A stretch of DNA of 64,000 bases, from contig JAQFVV010012509.1 in NCBI GenBank assembly GCA_028023455.1, forward strand, positions 498,001-562,000, read 5' to 3'. The notes below the pieces were generated by a model. That model did not search any database. It saw only the letters and a program-made list of their open reading frames with translations, and was not told the DNA's origin. Of the stretch, positions 12,622-23,146 are shown one piece after another; position 1 is the stretch's first letter, and every line of letters starts with the position of its first letter. Made by a program: the position numbers and the translations under genes. The stretch is from Epiperipatus broadwayi (taxonomy: Eukaryota; Onychophora; Udeonychophora; Euonychophora; Peripatidae).

Positions 12622-12705
12622 CTTTAGCAGGATGACTCAGTTGGTTAGAGCATTATGTTAAAATTCAACAATCAAGAATCTAAGGATCCAAGTTTGAATC
12701 CCATG
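12622..12705 (+). other. tRNA-like module in the PLE-A 3' terminal region
   Basis: 'gatgactcagttggttagag' (12631-12650) resembles a tRNA D-arm with a pol III A box, and 'agtttgaatccc' (12690-12701) a T-arm with a B box. The spacing between them (about 46 bases) is longer than in most intronless tRNAs. Equivalent modules lie at 50843-50925 and, reversed, at 11238-11320; partial ones at 5620-5655 and 62300-62395. Because it always sits between the GIY-YIG relic and the tail, it looks like part of the element rather than a separate SINE. No acceptor stem closes properly, so it is not a functional tRNA. Confidence 0.5.
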
Positions 12706-12734
12706 CTAGTACTGTCACTGATCAGGCCAGCAAC

Positions 12735-12790
12735 ACCTGAAGAAGAAGGGAAAATAATGCCTCTCGAAACATTGTGCATATATTAACCTG
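12735..12790 (+). ncRNA. Hammerhead-like core hairpin in the PLE-A tail
   Basis: 'CTGAAGA' (12737-12743) fits the hammerhead CUGANGA box and 'GAAAC' (12766-12770) the second box. Between them is a purine/pyrimidine hairpin (GAAGGG against CCTCTC). Other copies conserve the layout with changes on both sides. However there is an extra base before the stem, no pairing equivalent to stem I, and the base at the expected cleavage site is G. I read it as a degenerate or hammerhead-related hairpin, not an active ribozyme. Confidence 0.35.
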
Positions 12791-12915
12791 TTTGATGTGC
12801 TATTGCTAACAGTTGAATGTATTTGGAATATTTAAATAAAGTTAAATTTTTCTGAAGACATTCAATACACATATTAGATTATGGAAATAGTCCAATATAA
12901 AAATACAATTGGATT

Positions 12916-14886
12916 GCTATGTTTTAAATTAAATTATGCAAATATACATTGGTAATCATTACCCACAAAGCTTATATTCTTATTTATAAATCCAATGTGT
13001 AAATAAAATCATCACTAACAGAGATTGTTTTGTGGATAAGATAATGATTGTTTCAAAAATATTAGTTAATGATTTAGCTAAATTTTAACATTCTTTTCAA
13101 TAGTTGTGCTGCAATCTTCAAGCTAACAGTCTCATATTTTATATAGATTGATATTTTCGGAGGTTGATGGTTCTTTTGATATCTAAACTAGTTTTTTTAC
13201 TTCTTTAATTGAATTTCAGTTAGTTTCTGTGTTATTGGTGTGAAAAACCATTATTGGTTTTTAATAAGCATTCTTGGACTTGTTTCCTGTGAAGGTGACA
13301 GAAATCCATTTTAATATCACTAGTTTGCATGCAGCATAAAACTAAATAAACAATATTTATAATCTAATAAACTTTTCATTGAAAAGTGAAATAACTAAGG
13401 CAATAACTAAATACCTTTTAGGGGGGTTCCTTAGGAATATCTATACTACATTTCAAGAAGTGACTGTGTAAGAAATCTCAAGCATTGTATGAATTTTAGT
13501 AAATCATTTATATTTTTATTGAAAGAACAGTATGTATTGATAAAGTATGATGCCAAATATATGTAGAAAAGTTGATTGTTCATTAACTTATAGTTACAGA
13601 TGCAGCAATTTTTGGATGCTTTTTTGAAAATTATTCAATAGCTATAGAAATTTGAATAGAAGAAGCACTTAGTCTGTGAAATTTGTTTTGGGCCTTCAGC
13701 AGTATCCATATATGAATGCAAAAGCCAACTTCTTTTTGTCAATCATTTCAGTTTTCACTTAAAAAAGTAGTTCTTCAGTACTTAGCCAGCAAAAATATTA
13801 TATGATGATTTATGACCAATAGTTGTTTATCACCTGATATGGTACTATTTTTGTCAAACTGTTATCAATCCATTATGTTTTTTAAATGTGTATTAAATGC
13901 CCTTCACAAGTTAGTGTGATTAGAGAAGGATAAACTCTCAAGGTCAAAGTTCATGGATTGCTGCTACAGCCTTGCCATTTTCGGTGCTTAAACTTCTTAT
14001 GAATTCCTGAGTCATTTATATGACTTTTATGATTTGTATTTAAGTCTTTATTACCAGAATTAGATATTTAGATTTTATATAACTTTACAATTTTATCTGT
14101 TTTAATTAGTTCATTTTTTAGTGAACACTTAAGTTTTTATATTTTCATTCATGTTTGTTAATTGTATTATATTCACTGACTTACAGTAAAGTTTTTTTTA
14201 TATATCAACTGTATATATTATTTTCTTATTATTAATACTTCAATTGTTGTTGTTTTTAAATTATAGTAACAACCTTTTAATTTGGTAATATAAATTAGTA
14301 ATGGCTCAACTAAAATATTACAATTCTTTTATTTTGAATATAGGACATATACAATAGTTTCTAAATTAAAAGTTGAATTTTGTAAGATTTTTTTCAATAG
14401 CTGTTCTGTAATAATAATTCTAGTGACCCAACAAATATTTCTTACGTTTGTATAATTTCACATTTTGTCTCCCATAGATGTTTTCAAGACAATATCAAAT
14501 AATTACTTTCAAAATATTATTCAGTTAATTAGGGGGATGGAGTAAAGATTCTGGAAGCAAAATATTCAAAACAATTATTGTTGAGACTTGTTTCCTAGAA
14601 ATAGACTATAAACAAGTAATAAGATAAGATAATGCTTGGTCATCATTGTAAATTATTTTTAGATCAAAACTTCATATGTGGAATAAATATTTATAAAAGT
14701 AGGTGGTTCACTGGTATAGTGATATTTAAGTCAGAAAAATAAAAATAAAATATTTATATATATACAACACTTGATTATAGTGGTGACATTTATTTATATA
14801 TGTAATTACATTTTACAAAATTTTTACCCAGATAATTATAATTTATCTATAGCGACTTTAAATTTCAACTAAGAACTAGCTGACTT
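12916..14886. other. No supportable gene; possible old transposon debris
   Basis: AT-rich sequence. Some plus-strand text around 13500-13990 looks faintly coding, but no motif can be named. Confidence 0.4.
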
Positions 14887-15940
14887 TAAAAGAGATTTAA
14901 GTACAATAGGTCACGTGCAAGTATTGAGAAATTGTATAGAAAGGACTAATGAATATGAGTTGCATTATGCTTGAAATTTGTAGATTAAGAAAAGGCATTT
15001 AAATCTATAAGCATTTTTTAGTAATTCAAGCATTAGATCATCAAGATATAAATCCATGCTTATCTTATTCATAAGCGTATTAATCAAAATTCAACAGCAA
15101 TGATTGGTTACATATTGATACTAAGAATATTAACATTGAGAAGGGTATATGAAAGAATGACTTCATATCCCCAAAACTTTTTATCCAGTTTTGCAAGAAA
15201 TATAAATGGGGATTATTTAGTTCATCAAATAATGCTTTAGAGTTTCAGGAAATATTACAAAAGTTATCAGATGAAAGTAAGAAAGTAGAATTAAAGGGAA
15301 ATATTAAAAAGGCTAAAATAATGTTCAATAGATTTTTTTCAAAAGAAAATAAAGATTGATAATGATAAATTAGAAGATGTTAACAATTATAAATAACTTA
15401 GTCAGATTATTACTACAGATGGAAACATAATGGATGAAATTAATCGTAGAATTATATTTGAATGAAGTGTTTTTAGTAGAAATAATGTAATATTAAAAGG
15501 AAATATACCTATGTGTTTGAAAAGGAAAATTTTAAATAAATGTGTTTTGCCAGTTCTTATTTATGGATCTGTGACTTGGCCAATTAACAAAAGAGTGATA
15601 CAGAGATTTCAGATCACTCAATGAAGTATGAAAAGTATGTTAGAAGTAATAAAAAGAGATCAAAAAGAACTACATGAGTGAAATATCAAACAGATATTAG
15701 TGACATGGGTGAACAAATTGCTAGAAGAGATCATAACGGATGACTAGCTGAAATCTTAAACACGATTTCAAGAGGTTATAAAAAACTTAGAAAGAGACCA
15801 CATAAGTGATGAATAAAATAAGGAAATGTGTTGTTTAGAGAAGAGAAACTAGAGATCAGAGAAACTAAACTAAACTTTGAGAGATCTTCATCCTGCTGCA
15901 GATCGATGATGGTTGAAAACGATTATGAAGATGATGATTT
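14887..15940 (+). pseudogene. Decayed 5'-truncated RTE copy (RT core to 3' end)
   Basis: Aligns by eye with the reference element from about 41738 to its 3' end. Recognisable pieces include 'gaaaggactaatgaatatgag', a degraded counterpart of the FVDYEKAFDS motif zone, the 'INVKKTK' zone, the 'GNIMDEI' zone and the 'CVLPVL' region, which in the reference carries a stop but here keeps a cysteine codon. The FADD segment has been deleted near 15230. It ends in a short 'gatgatgat' tail. Many stops and frameshifts make it inactive. Confidence 0.85.
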
Positions 15941-18129
15941 TACTATGGAATAATTTTAATTAAAGACAGGAGAGTTACAAGCAATGATTAATAAATCATC
16001 AATGTGCCAAATAATATCCCAAAATTATCAGCTTTCTTAGATGTAAGCATGTATAAATTAACCAATAAACTTTTAAAATATTCACTATGTTGCAAAAAAA
16101 TAAATAAATAATAATATAAAATATTAAATTGAATCTGCCTGGCATGACCTTTGTTAAATAACAGGTTTAAAAATAAACAACTCCAAAAAATTTTCTCTTA
16201 ATGGTTCCGCAATGAATAATTAAGGGTTAGATTCAATTTCCAGACAATATCAGTAAGATATAAATCAGATAGGACAGTGTTAAATTTATGGATTATTTAA
16301 TATTATGAAATAAACAAAAAAATTATTCTCGAGTCAGTTATGAAAATTTTAATAAACATTTAGAAAGTGAGCTATTTACTATGCATTAAGTATAAGGATT
16401 GTAATAATTTTCTTATTATTTAAAAATATATCACTAGAAAGAAAAAAGAAGAAAGATTGAAATATAATCTAATTTGACATTTATAATTTAAAAGTAATGC
16501 AAGCAATAGGTGAAAATTAAAATTTAAAATATTTCAAAGAACGAAAATATTAATAAAAAAATAAATTTCATTTTAGAACTAAATCTTATGTTTCGCTTTT
16601 ATATAATTAAGGCGTTACGTGTTATATATACTTCAACACATCCCTGCAAGCTAATTTTTAAAAATGCGTACATACACACTTTTATAATATAGCAATAAAA
16701 TTACAGACCAAGTATATATATGTGAATGAATAGATAGGAAAAATACAAGCACTTTTAATATTATAATTCAAAGCAGAAATTTTCTTAAAGTTAATTTACA
16801 AATTAGAGATTTCAAAGCGCTTCATTAATTTCAATATTTATTCTATTAAAAGTTGCAAACGATTTTTATCACACTAAAATATTTTCAATCAAGATAAAAA
16901 ATATATTTATTTCTTAATTTCCAAATATTAGATTAAAAAATAAATAAATAGGAAGAAAAATTTTCGGTAGGATGAAGATTTTTAAAAATGCTATCACTTA
17001 CGAAGGAGCTGTCAGGAATTATTGACGCTTGATAGATACTTGGAAGATGCGCAAATTATTCCCGATATCCAGTTATTGTTTGATTTCATTTTAATTCCCA
17101 TCAAAACAAATAAAATAACAATTTTGCAACATTAGAAAATAATCATAAGTCTTTCAAAAGCAATTTGATTGATTCTGCTCTTTTTAGATTTATGAAGAAG
17201 TGACGGCAGCAACCGCGAGGGACAACTGCCTCTTTTACTTTACACATCTAAGTCTAGTCGGTTACTGTTTTAAAAGGCATAAATGGAATGTTCCGTTTAG
17301 TAAGGTAAATTTTGAAAATTCTTAAAATGATGCACTTCTTACTTTTCTCCCGAGTTTTCTGCACAGCCTTCCCACCTGCTTCTATTGTTGATGATTCCCA
17401 AGAGAATATAGTTTCGCAGATGTAGTGATCAGATTTTATATTTTGTTGTATGACTTACAAATATTTTCATAATGCAAGAGAAAACTTTCTTTTTCTCTCC
17501 ATAAAATGCAATATATTTATTATTTAATTTCGTATTTTTAGTTGAGTTTAATCTGAGACGCAAACAAATAGCAACAGAAAGACAAGATTTTAAAATATTA
17601 ATATCGTATCTTCTTAAATAAAATAAATGCAAGAGATACATAAACAATAAATTGTAATAATTACATATATGTTTGTATGTGTGTGACTAAAACGAGTACA
17701 TCAACAATATATAAAACATTAAAAAATTATTTCAACTATATATAGTATTCAAAAAATATTTATGTATATAAATACTGGTAGAAGGATGTTCGTGAAGTAG
17801 TGATGGTACATTCATAAGTCATGGCCATGAATAAAGCTTTAAATTTGGGCGGAATAAAATTTGAACAAATTTCATTTAAGCATAAAGTTACAAGCTTTCT
17901 TCAGCCATCCATTCCATTCTCTCTAATCACATCTTATATTCGGATAATCTTTTAGAAAATAAAAATCGAAAATTCCAAAAGATTTGATAGAAAAAAAATT
18001 ACATTAGAATGAATTATTAAAAATGATTTTTGTGATAACTATACAAAGAAATTAAAAAACAAAAATATATTCACATAAATTACATATCGGCCCTTTCATC
18101 TATTTCACGCATTACAATGCTGTCTTCTA
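15941..18129. other. No supportable gene; small CpG-containing patch at 16970-17260
   Basis: Mostly AT-rich. The patch 16970-17260 has several CpGs ('gacggcagcaaccgcgaggg' near 17202) and stands out from its surroundings; it could be part of a host exon or promoter, but no reading frame or splice signal decides it. A minus ORF 17429-17647 has no recognisable content. Confidence 0.4.
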
Positions 18130-18203
18130 ACATTTTCTCCAATAAACTTTCCTTTTTGGAGAAACCAGCATGTCTTGCTATAGTATTCTTTTCTTAGTTA
18201 TAT
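18130..18203. repeat. 74 bp target site duplication, left copy
   Basis: Matches 18970-19043 with three mismatches over 74 bases and immediately flanks the truncated RTE insertion. It includes 'cctttttggagaaaccagca' in both copies. Confidence 0.9.
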
Positions 18204-18969
18204 CATCATCATCATCAACCATTATCAATCCACTGCAGGATGAAGGTCTTTCCAAGTTCAATCCATCTTTTCCTATCTTTAGCTTCTCTTTTCCACATCA
18301 CCCCTGCACACTTTCTTATTTCATCCATCCATCTCACATGTGGTCTCTTTCTGGGTCTTTTACAATCTCTTGGAATCCAGTTTAAAATTTCAATTGTCCA
18401 TCTGTTATCATTTCTTCTAACAATATGTCCAGCCCAACTCCACTTCAGTCTTTTAATTTTTTCAATGAAGTCAGTAACACCTGTTTGTTCTCTTACCCAT
18501 ACATTGTGTTTTCGATCCCTTCTTGTTACTCCCAATATGCATCTCTCCATACTTCTTTGAGTGGTCTGAAGTCTCTGTATTGCTATTCTATTAAGTGTCC
18601 AAGTCTCAGATCCATAAGTAAGAACTGGCAAAACGCATTTATTAAAAACCTTCCTTTTCAAACACATAGGCATATTTCCTTTCAGTATCAAGTTATTTCT
18701 ACCAAAAGCACTCCAACCAAGTTTAATTCTATGATTAATTTCATCCATTATATTTCCATCTGTATTAATAATCTGACCAAGGTATTTGTAATTGTTAACT
18801 TCTTCTAACTCATCATAATCAATCTTTATTTTCATATTTTGAGAAAATCTATTAAACATTATTTCTTTAGTCTTTTTAACATTTATCTTTAGTCCTACTT
18901 TCCTACTTTCATCTGATAACTCCTGCAACATTTCCTGTAGCTCTAAAGCATTATTTGCAAAAAACAACT
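18204..18969 (-). mobile_element. 5'-truncated RTE insertion with open C-terminal ORF
   Basis: A 766 bp insertion on the minus strand, bounded exactly by the 74 bp duplication and ending in a (GAT)n tail at 18204. The open frame (18215-18967, 250 codons) begins inside the RT core right after the FADD motif ('FANNALELQEM'), includes 'INVKKTKEIMFNRF', 'YKYLGQIINTDG', 'CVLPVLTYGSETWTLN', 'LKWSWAGHIVRRND' and 'WIPRDCKRPRKRPHVRWMDE', and ends '...QWIDNG'. Its first codon is TTG; the frame simply enters from truncated sequence, where an extra T shifts it relative to the reference. It preserves the C-terminus that is broken in the 39.6 kb copy. No catalytic residues remain, so it is dead on arrival. 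Plus-strand ORFs at 18170-18808 are antisense shadows. Confidence 0.92.
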
Positions 18970-19043
18970 ACATTTTCTACAATAAACTTTCCTTTTTGGA
19001 GAAACCAGCATGTCTTGCTACAGTATTGTTTTCTTAGTTATAT
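18970..19043. repeat. 74 bp target site duplication, right copy
   Basis: Partner of 18130-18203. After it the sequence diverges into 'accccctcccccatg'. Confidence 0.9.
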
Positions 19044-19619
19044 ACCCCCTCCCCCATGTAATAAATATTACATCACTTTATAAAGTTTCATTAGCACAAG
19101 GCATTTGACCCTTCTTTGAAAATCATGGTAAAGTTCACTTTAAAATATTTTTGGAAAAAATTTAGTCCATTTCACAGTTTCAAACCATCAAATAAGTGCC
19201 TTTAAAATTTTAGAGCCAACAGAATTACAACCTGAAGACTAAAGATTGATGTTATATTATTTTTAGAACATTATCAAACTTTTTTGTAGAAAATTACAGG
19301 ATCCCACTCCTCATTCACTCCCATACAATAAATTGGACAGAATAACAGATTTACATCTTTACAAAAAAATCACATTCCACAATGCATTTTTCACAATGCT
19401 TTATTTAATTTATTACAGTTTTGATTGGATAACAGACTTTTTTTCCAGATATTTGAAATATCTTTCATCTATCTCTTTTCAAACTACAAAACAAGAAAAA
19501 TCATTTCATATATCTAAAGAATGGCCTTATAAAAAGCATGGGTATTTTGTAAAGACTTAATAGAAGTAATGTAATAAGAGTGAAAGAAGTTTTGTAAATC
19601 TTGGAATAAGAGATTAACT
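19044..19619. other. No gene seen
   Basis: AT-rich. A 75-codon plus-strand ORF (19333-19560) has no recognisable family features. Confidence 0.45.
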
Positions 19620-20260
19620 TTCAAATAATTTAACTGAACCAGTTATTATGCTGAATTCATCTATCTTTTAACTTGTTTAATGAACACAGGAGACTGTATT
19701 GCCCTTCTACATCCAAGTATGGATTTCTATTCAAAAAGCTTTTAATCAATTCAAATTAAAAACTCCACCATAATTTTATATCACATCTTGATTCTTAATG
19801 AAATTCTCTTTAACCAAGTCTAAAGGCTACTGACATAAAATTATTAAAAAAACAACACCTGTTTACACTTCAAATGTGTCAGCTTATTTTCCCAGTAATA
19901 GTCATGCCTTTTTAATACAACCAATTTTTATGGAACATCAGCTATTTTTCAACATTTGTTATAAATCTTTATGATTAACTGAGTCAAATGCTTTTTATAA
20001 ATCAATAAAAATAATATATAAAATATATACCTTTTTTCATGTACTTTTAATAAATTCCCATGGTTCATCAGCTATTTTTCAACAGTAGTGACAAATGTTT
20101 GTGATTAGTCAAATATTTTTATTAAATCAATAAAAATAATATATAAAACTTATACCATTTTGTATGTACTTTTTTTGCATTTACCTGAGAGCTACATCTT
20201 TTTTGGTTAACTAAAAATCAATTTATTTTTGATCAAAAATAACTAATTTGGTAGAATCCT
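19620..20260 (-). pseudogene. Decayed LINE reverse transcriptase fragment, partly duplicated
   Basis: On the minus strand around 19960-20020 a frame gives 'KAFDSVNHKDL', the RT motif that carries the first catalytic aspartate region (F-D-x-x-K-A-F-D-S-V). Near 19700 'GCRRAIQSPVFIK' resembles the RQG..SP.LF motif. The segment 19935-20040 is repeated at 20055-20165 with changes, a local tandem duplication inside the relic. Stops and indels throughout. It is not the RTE family of 39.6 kb. Confidence 0.5.
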
Positions 20261-21289
20261 TGAAAATACTTTTATTTAAGTATATTAATCACAATATTCA
20301 ATGAAAATTACCTCCCTCTGTTTCCTATAACTTGGAACAATTCGTGTTAATAAAGTAGTCAGTATATTAAATACTTTATGATATTTACAATTTCACTGAA
20401 TACTTCATTAATAATTTATATATTATAAGTTAACTCTTAAGAAGATCTGACATTTTTAGACCTCTACAAGTCTTTAAATTCAGTTCTCAAACTGAAATAA
20501 TCATATGGGCCTGAATTTAATTTAGATACACCATATATTAATGGGCTTAGTAATTTAATATTGCCAAAGTCCCCAATAGCAAAATAATAATAGTAATAAA
20601 ATAAAGTCATATGTCACATGACCTATATAGTTTGCATTTACAAATATGTAATATAACCAGCATGCTAATAGCTCTAAACAAGCTTCTTTATTATTTTTAT
20701 AATAAATGCTACAAGAGAAAGCATTCAAATCATCTTTATCTTTGATTGTGTGTGTGTGTGTGTATTTGGTGAGATGGTTTTTTTTATTAATTTATTTTTA
20801 CAGTAGAACTTCCATAAAAAGTAGAATCTCTCATAGCCTAATGATTTACATTTCCATGGTTTAATTTAAAAAAAAAAAAAGTAATTAATGAAAAACAAAA
20901 TTTCAATTTTTTAATTTTTAATTTTTCACTTAGCATTATAATTTCTTGGCATGGCTTAATATGTATTAATTTAAAATAATTTAGGAATTATATTATTATT
21001 TACTAAATCAATTTTTTATCATAAAAAGAATGAAAAAAAAGGATGCTGAATTTTATTTGGGTCATGTTTTAATGCATAATTTTTAAATTAAATTACATTA
21101 TAGATACATACATACGTACTATTTATATATATCAACATCAAATGTATATGTGTGTGTGTGTTAGAAAGATGTAAGGTTCAGTATTTATTTTTGAGTAATT
21201 AATTTTATTTTATCTTAATGTATGTCTATGTAACTTTTAAAGTATATTAAAAGTATATTCATATTGTACATTAAAAATATATGCTCTCA
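20261..21289. other. No gene seen; (GT)n tract at about 20746-20764
   Basis: AT-rich sequence with a short (TG)n microsatellite and another near 21140-21160. No supportable gene. Confidence 0.5.
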
Positions 21290-22725
21290 TATTCACCAAT
21301 GGTCATTATTTTCACCATTATCAGTCCATTGCAGGATAAAACCCTCTTCAAGTTCAATCCATCTCTAACCTCTCTTCTCCGCACCACTGCAGCACACTTC
21401 CTTATTTCATTCATCCATCTCACAAGTGATCACTTTCTAGGTCCTTTACAATCTCTTGGAATCCAGTTTAAGATTTCAACTGTCCACCTATTATAATCTC
21501 TTCTAGCAATATGTCCAGCCCATATCCACTTTAGTCTTAATTCTTTCAATGATGTCAGTAATACCTGTTTGTTCTTTCACTCATGTATTTTGTTTTAGAT
21601 TTCTTCTCGTTACTCCTAACATGCATCTCTTCATACTTCTTTGAGTGGTCTGAAGTCTCTATATTGCTGGTTTGTTAAGTGTCCAAGTCTCAAATCTGTA
21701 AGAACTGGTAACACATTTATTAAAAACCTTCCTTTTCAAACAGGCATATTTCCTTTTAATGTTTATTTCCATTAAAAGCAATTGAACCAAGATTAATTCT
21801 ATGATTAATTTTATCCATTATGTTTCCATCTGTGGTAATAATCTAATCAAAATATTTGTAATTGATAACTTCTTCAAACTCATCATTATCAATCTTAATT
21901 TTCTTTTGAAAAAATCGATTGAACATTACTTTAATATTTTTAACATTTACCTTTAATCCTACTTTCTTACTTTCATCTGATAACTCTTGCAATATTTCCT
22001 GAATCTCTAAAGCATTCTAAATCATCTGCAAAATCTAGATGATTTAAATAATCTCCATTTACTTTTACTCCCTTAGCTTTCTATTTTAATCTATAAAATA
22101 TTTTTTGAAAACTGCTGTAAAATATTTTGGAGATATAGAATCAACCTGCTGTACCCCTACTCAATGTTAATCTTCTTATTCTTATGTAATCTAATTGTTG
22201 CTGCTGCATTTTTATAAACATTTTCCACAATATGACAGTATCTTGGGTCTACACCTTGATGACACAGTGCTTTAATCACTGAAGAAATATAGAATCAAAT
22301 GCCTTTTAATAGTCAACAAATCCAAAGCATTAATGGCAACCCATATTCATTGGCCCTTTCTATAACTTTTCTCAATTCTTGAACATGATCCATTATATTA
22401 AAACCACTTTTAAATCCAGCTTATTCTTTTATTTGGTTAAAATCCAAAACTGTCCGTAAACAAGTTGTAATTATTTTGATAAAAATTTTGTACAGAACTG
22501 ATAAGTCTGTAATTTCTGATATCTTCTTTATCACTTTTTTTAAATATTAATATTAATACTGCATCCTTTCATTCATCTGGTACATCTTTATCATTTAGAC
22601 ATTTGGTATATAACTGCCAAAAAAATTTCTATTTCTTCATTTGCTTTTTTAAGATATTGGTTATAATTCCATCATTACTTGGAGATTTTCTCTTCTTCAT
22701 AAATATATCTCTTATACTAGCACAT
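21290..22725 (-). pseudogene. Decayed RTE copy from the pre-RT region to the 3' end
   Basis: Minus-strand match to the reference element from the 'KAPGNDGI' zone (rc near 22670-22715) down to the 3' end near 21300. Plus-strand antisense phrases such as 'tctcttggaatccagttta' (21451-21469) are shared with the copy at 18.2 kb. Frameshifts, stops and small deletions occur throughout. The 5' boundary abuts the H1 repeat. The plus ORF 21281-21496 is antisense. Confidence 0.85.
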
Positions 22726-22741
22726 AATTGTTTATAAACAA

Positions 22742-23146
22742 AGCAAAACTCTCCATACAGTAGTGCCACCCTGTGCCAACCAGAGTAATCAATGAATGCC
22801 TGAAGGCTTGTGCATAAAACCCCTATCTAATGGCTACTCATCCAACATCCCCAGACTAGTTTCTGGCTTATGGCCATCGTCAGTGAGGAGCTTTGGATCT
22901 GAGAGCACTGCACCTAGATCTTAGGATCTAATGCAACCCTCTAGCACCTACCTTTTATCTCTACTTAACTACAAAACTATGAGAATAAAATTGAAAACAC
23001 AAAAATATTTTCAATCTAAGCTCAATAGCTTATATAGTTATATGGGTCTGAACTCTGTTCAGCACCCATACATTTTGGTATTCATTGATTACTCTGGTTG
23101 GCACAGGGTGGCACTACTGCATGGAGAGTTTTGCTTTGCTTATTAT
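22742..23146. mobile_element. H-family palindromic repeat, copy 1 (H1), with hammerhead
   Basis: The ends are inverted repeats of about 57 bp: 22743-22800 ('gcaaaactctccatacagta...') and 23082-23140 ('...tactgcatggagagttttgc'). Shared landmarks with copies at 28.9, 31.3 and 31.9 kb include 'agtagtgccacc', 'gattactctggttggcac' and 'tgtgcataaaa'. The left arm, read on the minus strand, also carries the hammerhead at 22842-22892 and 'gagagcactgc' beyond it. No ORF of substance; one open frame 22931-23158 crosses the palindrome and is not a gene. Likely a non-autonomous, Penelope-derived or retrozyme-like element. Confidence 0.75.
22842..22892 (-). ncRNA. Type I hammerhead ribozyme (predicted intact core)
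   Basis: On the minus strand the conserved boxes are 'CTGACGA' (22883-22877), stem II 'TGGC' / 'GCCA' closed by 'CATAA' (22876-22864), and 'GAAAC' (22863-22859). A two-base 'TA' loop then gives a minimal stem III (AC against GT), followed by the cleavage triplet 'GTC' (22856-22854). Stem I pairs 'TGGGGA' (22853-22848) with 'TCCTCA' (22889-22884) through six pairs, one of them G-U. Every invariant position of the hammerhead core that I can check is present. The very short stem III is the form reported for hammerheads of Penelope-like elements. Cleavage would occur after the C of GTC. Activity depends on loop I-loop II contacts that cannot be judged here. Confidence 0.8.

Larger units (their letters stand above)
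11010..12915. mobile_element. Two PLE-A Penelope-like copies, head to head
   Basis: The left copy runs on the minus strand with its 3' terminal region at 11010-11330, and the right copy on the plus strand with its 3' terminal region at 12620-12915. Coding relics face outward from a centre near 11875. Both end regions share 'tttaaataaagttaa', 'aacagttgaatgtatttgg', 'gaatctaaggatcca' and other landmarks. Penelope-like elements commonly insert as partial inverted or tandem copies, which fits this layout. Both copies are 5'-truncated: only the end of the RT, linker and GIY-YIG part remain. Close relatives are at 50175-51118, 5383-5660 and 62165-62515. Confidence 0.8.

Noticed and set aside
18170-18808. 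Three overlapping plus-strand ORFs
   Set aside because: Antisense shadows of the RTE C-terminal ORF on the minus strand.
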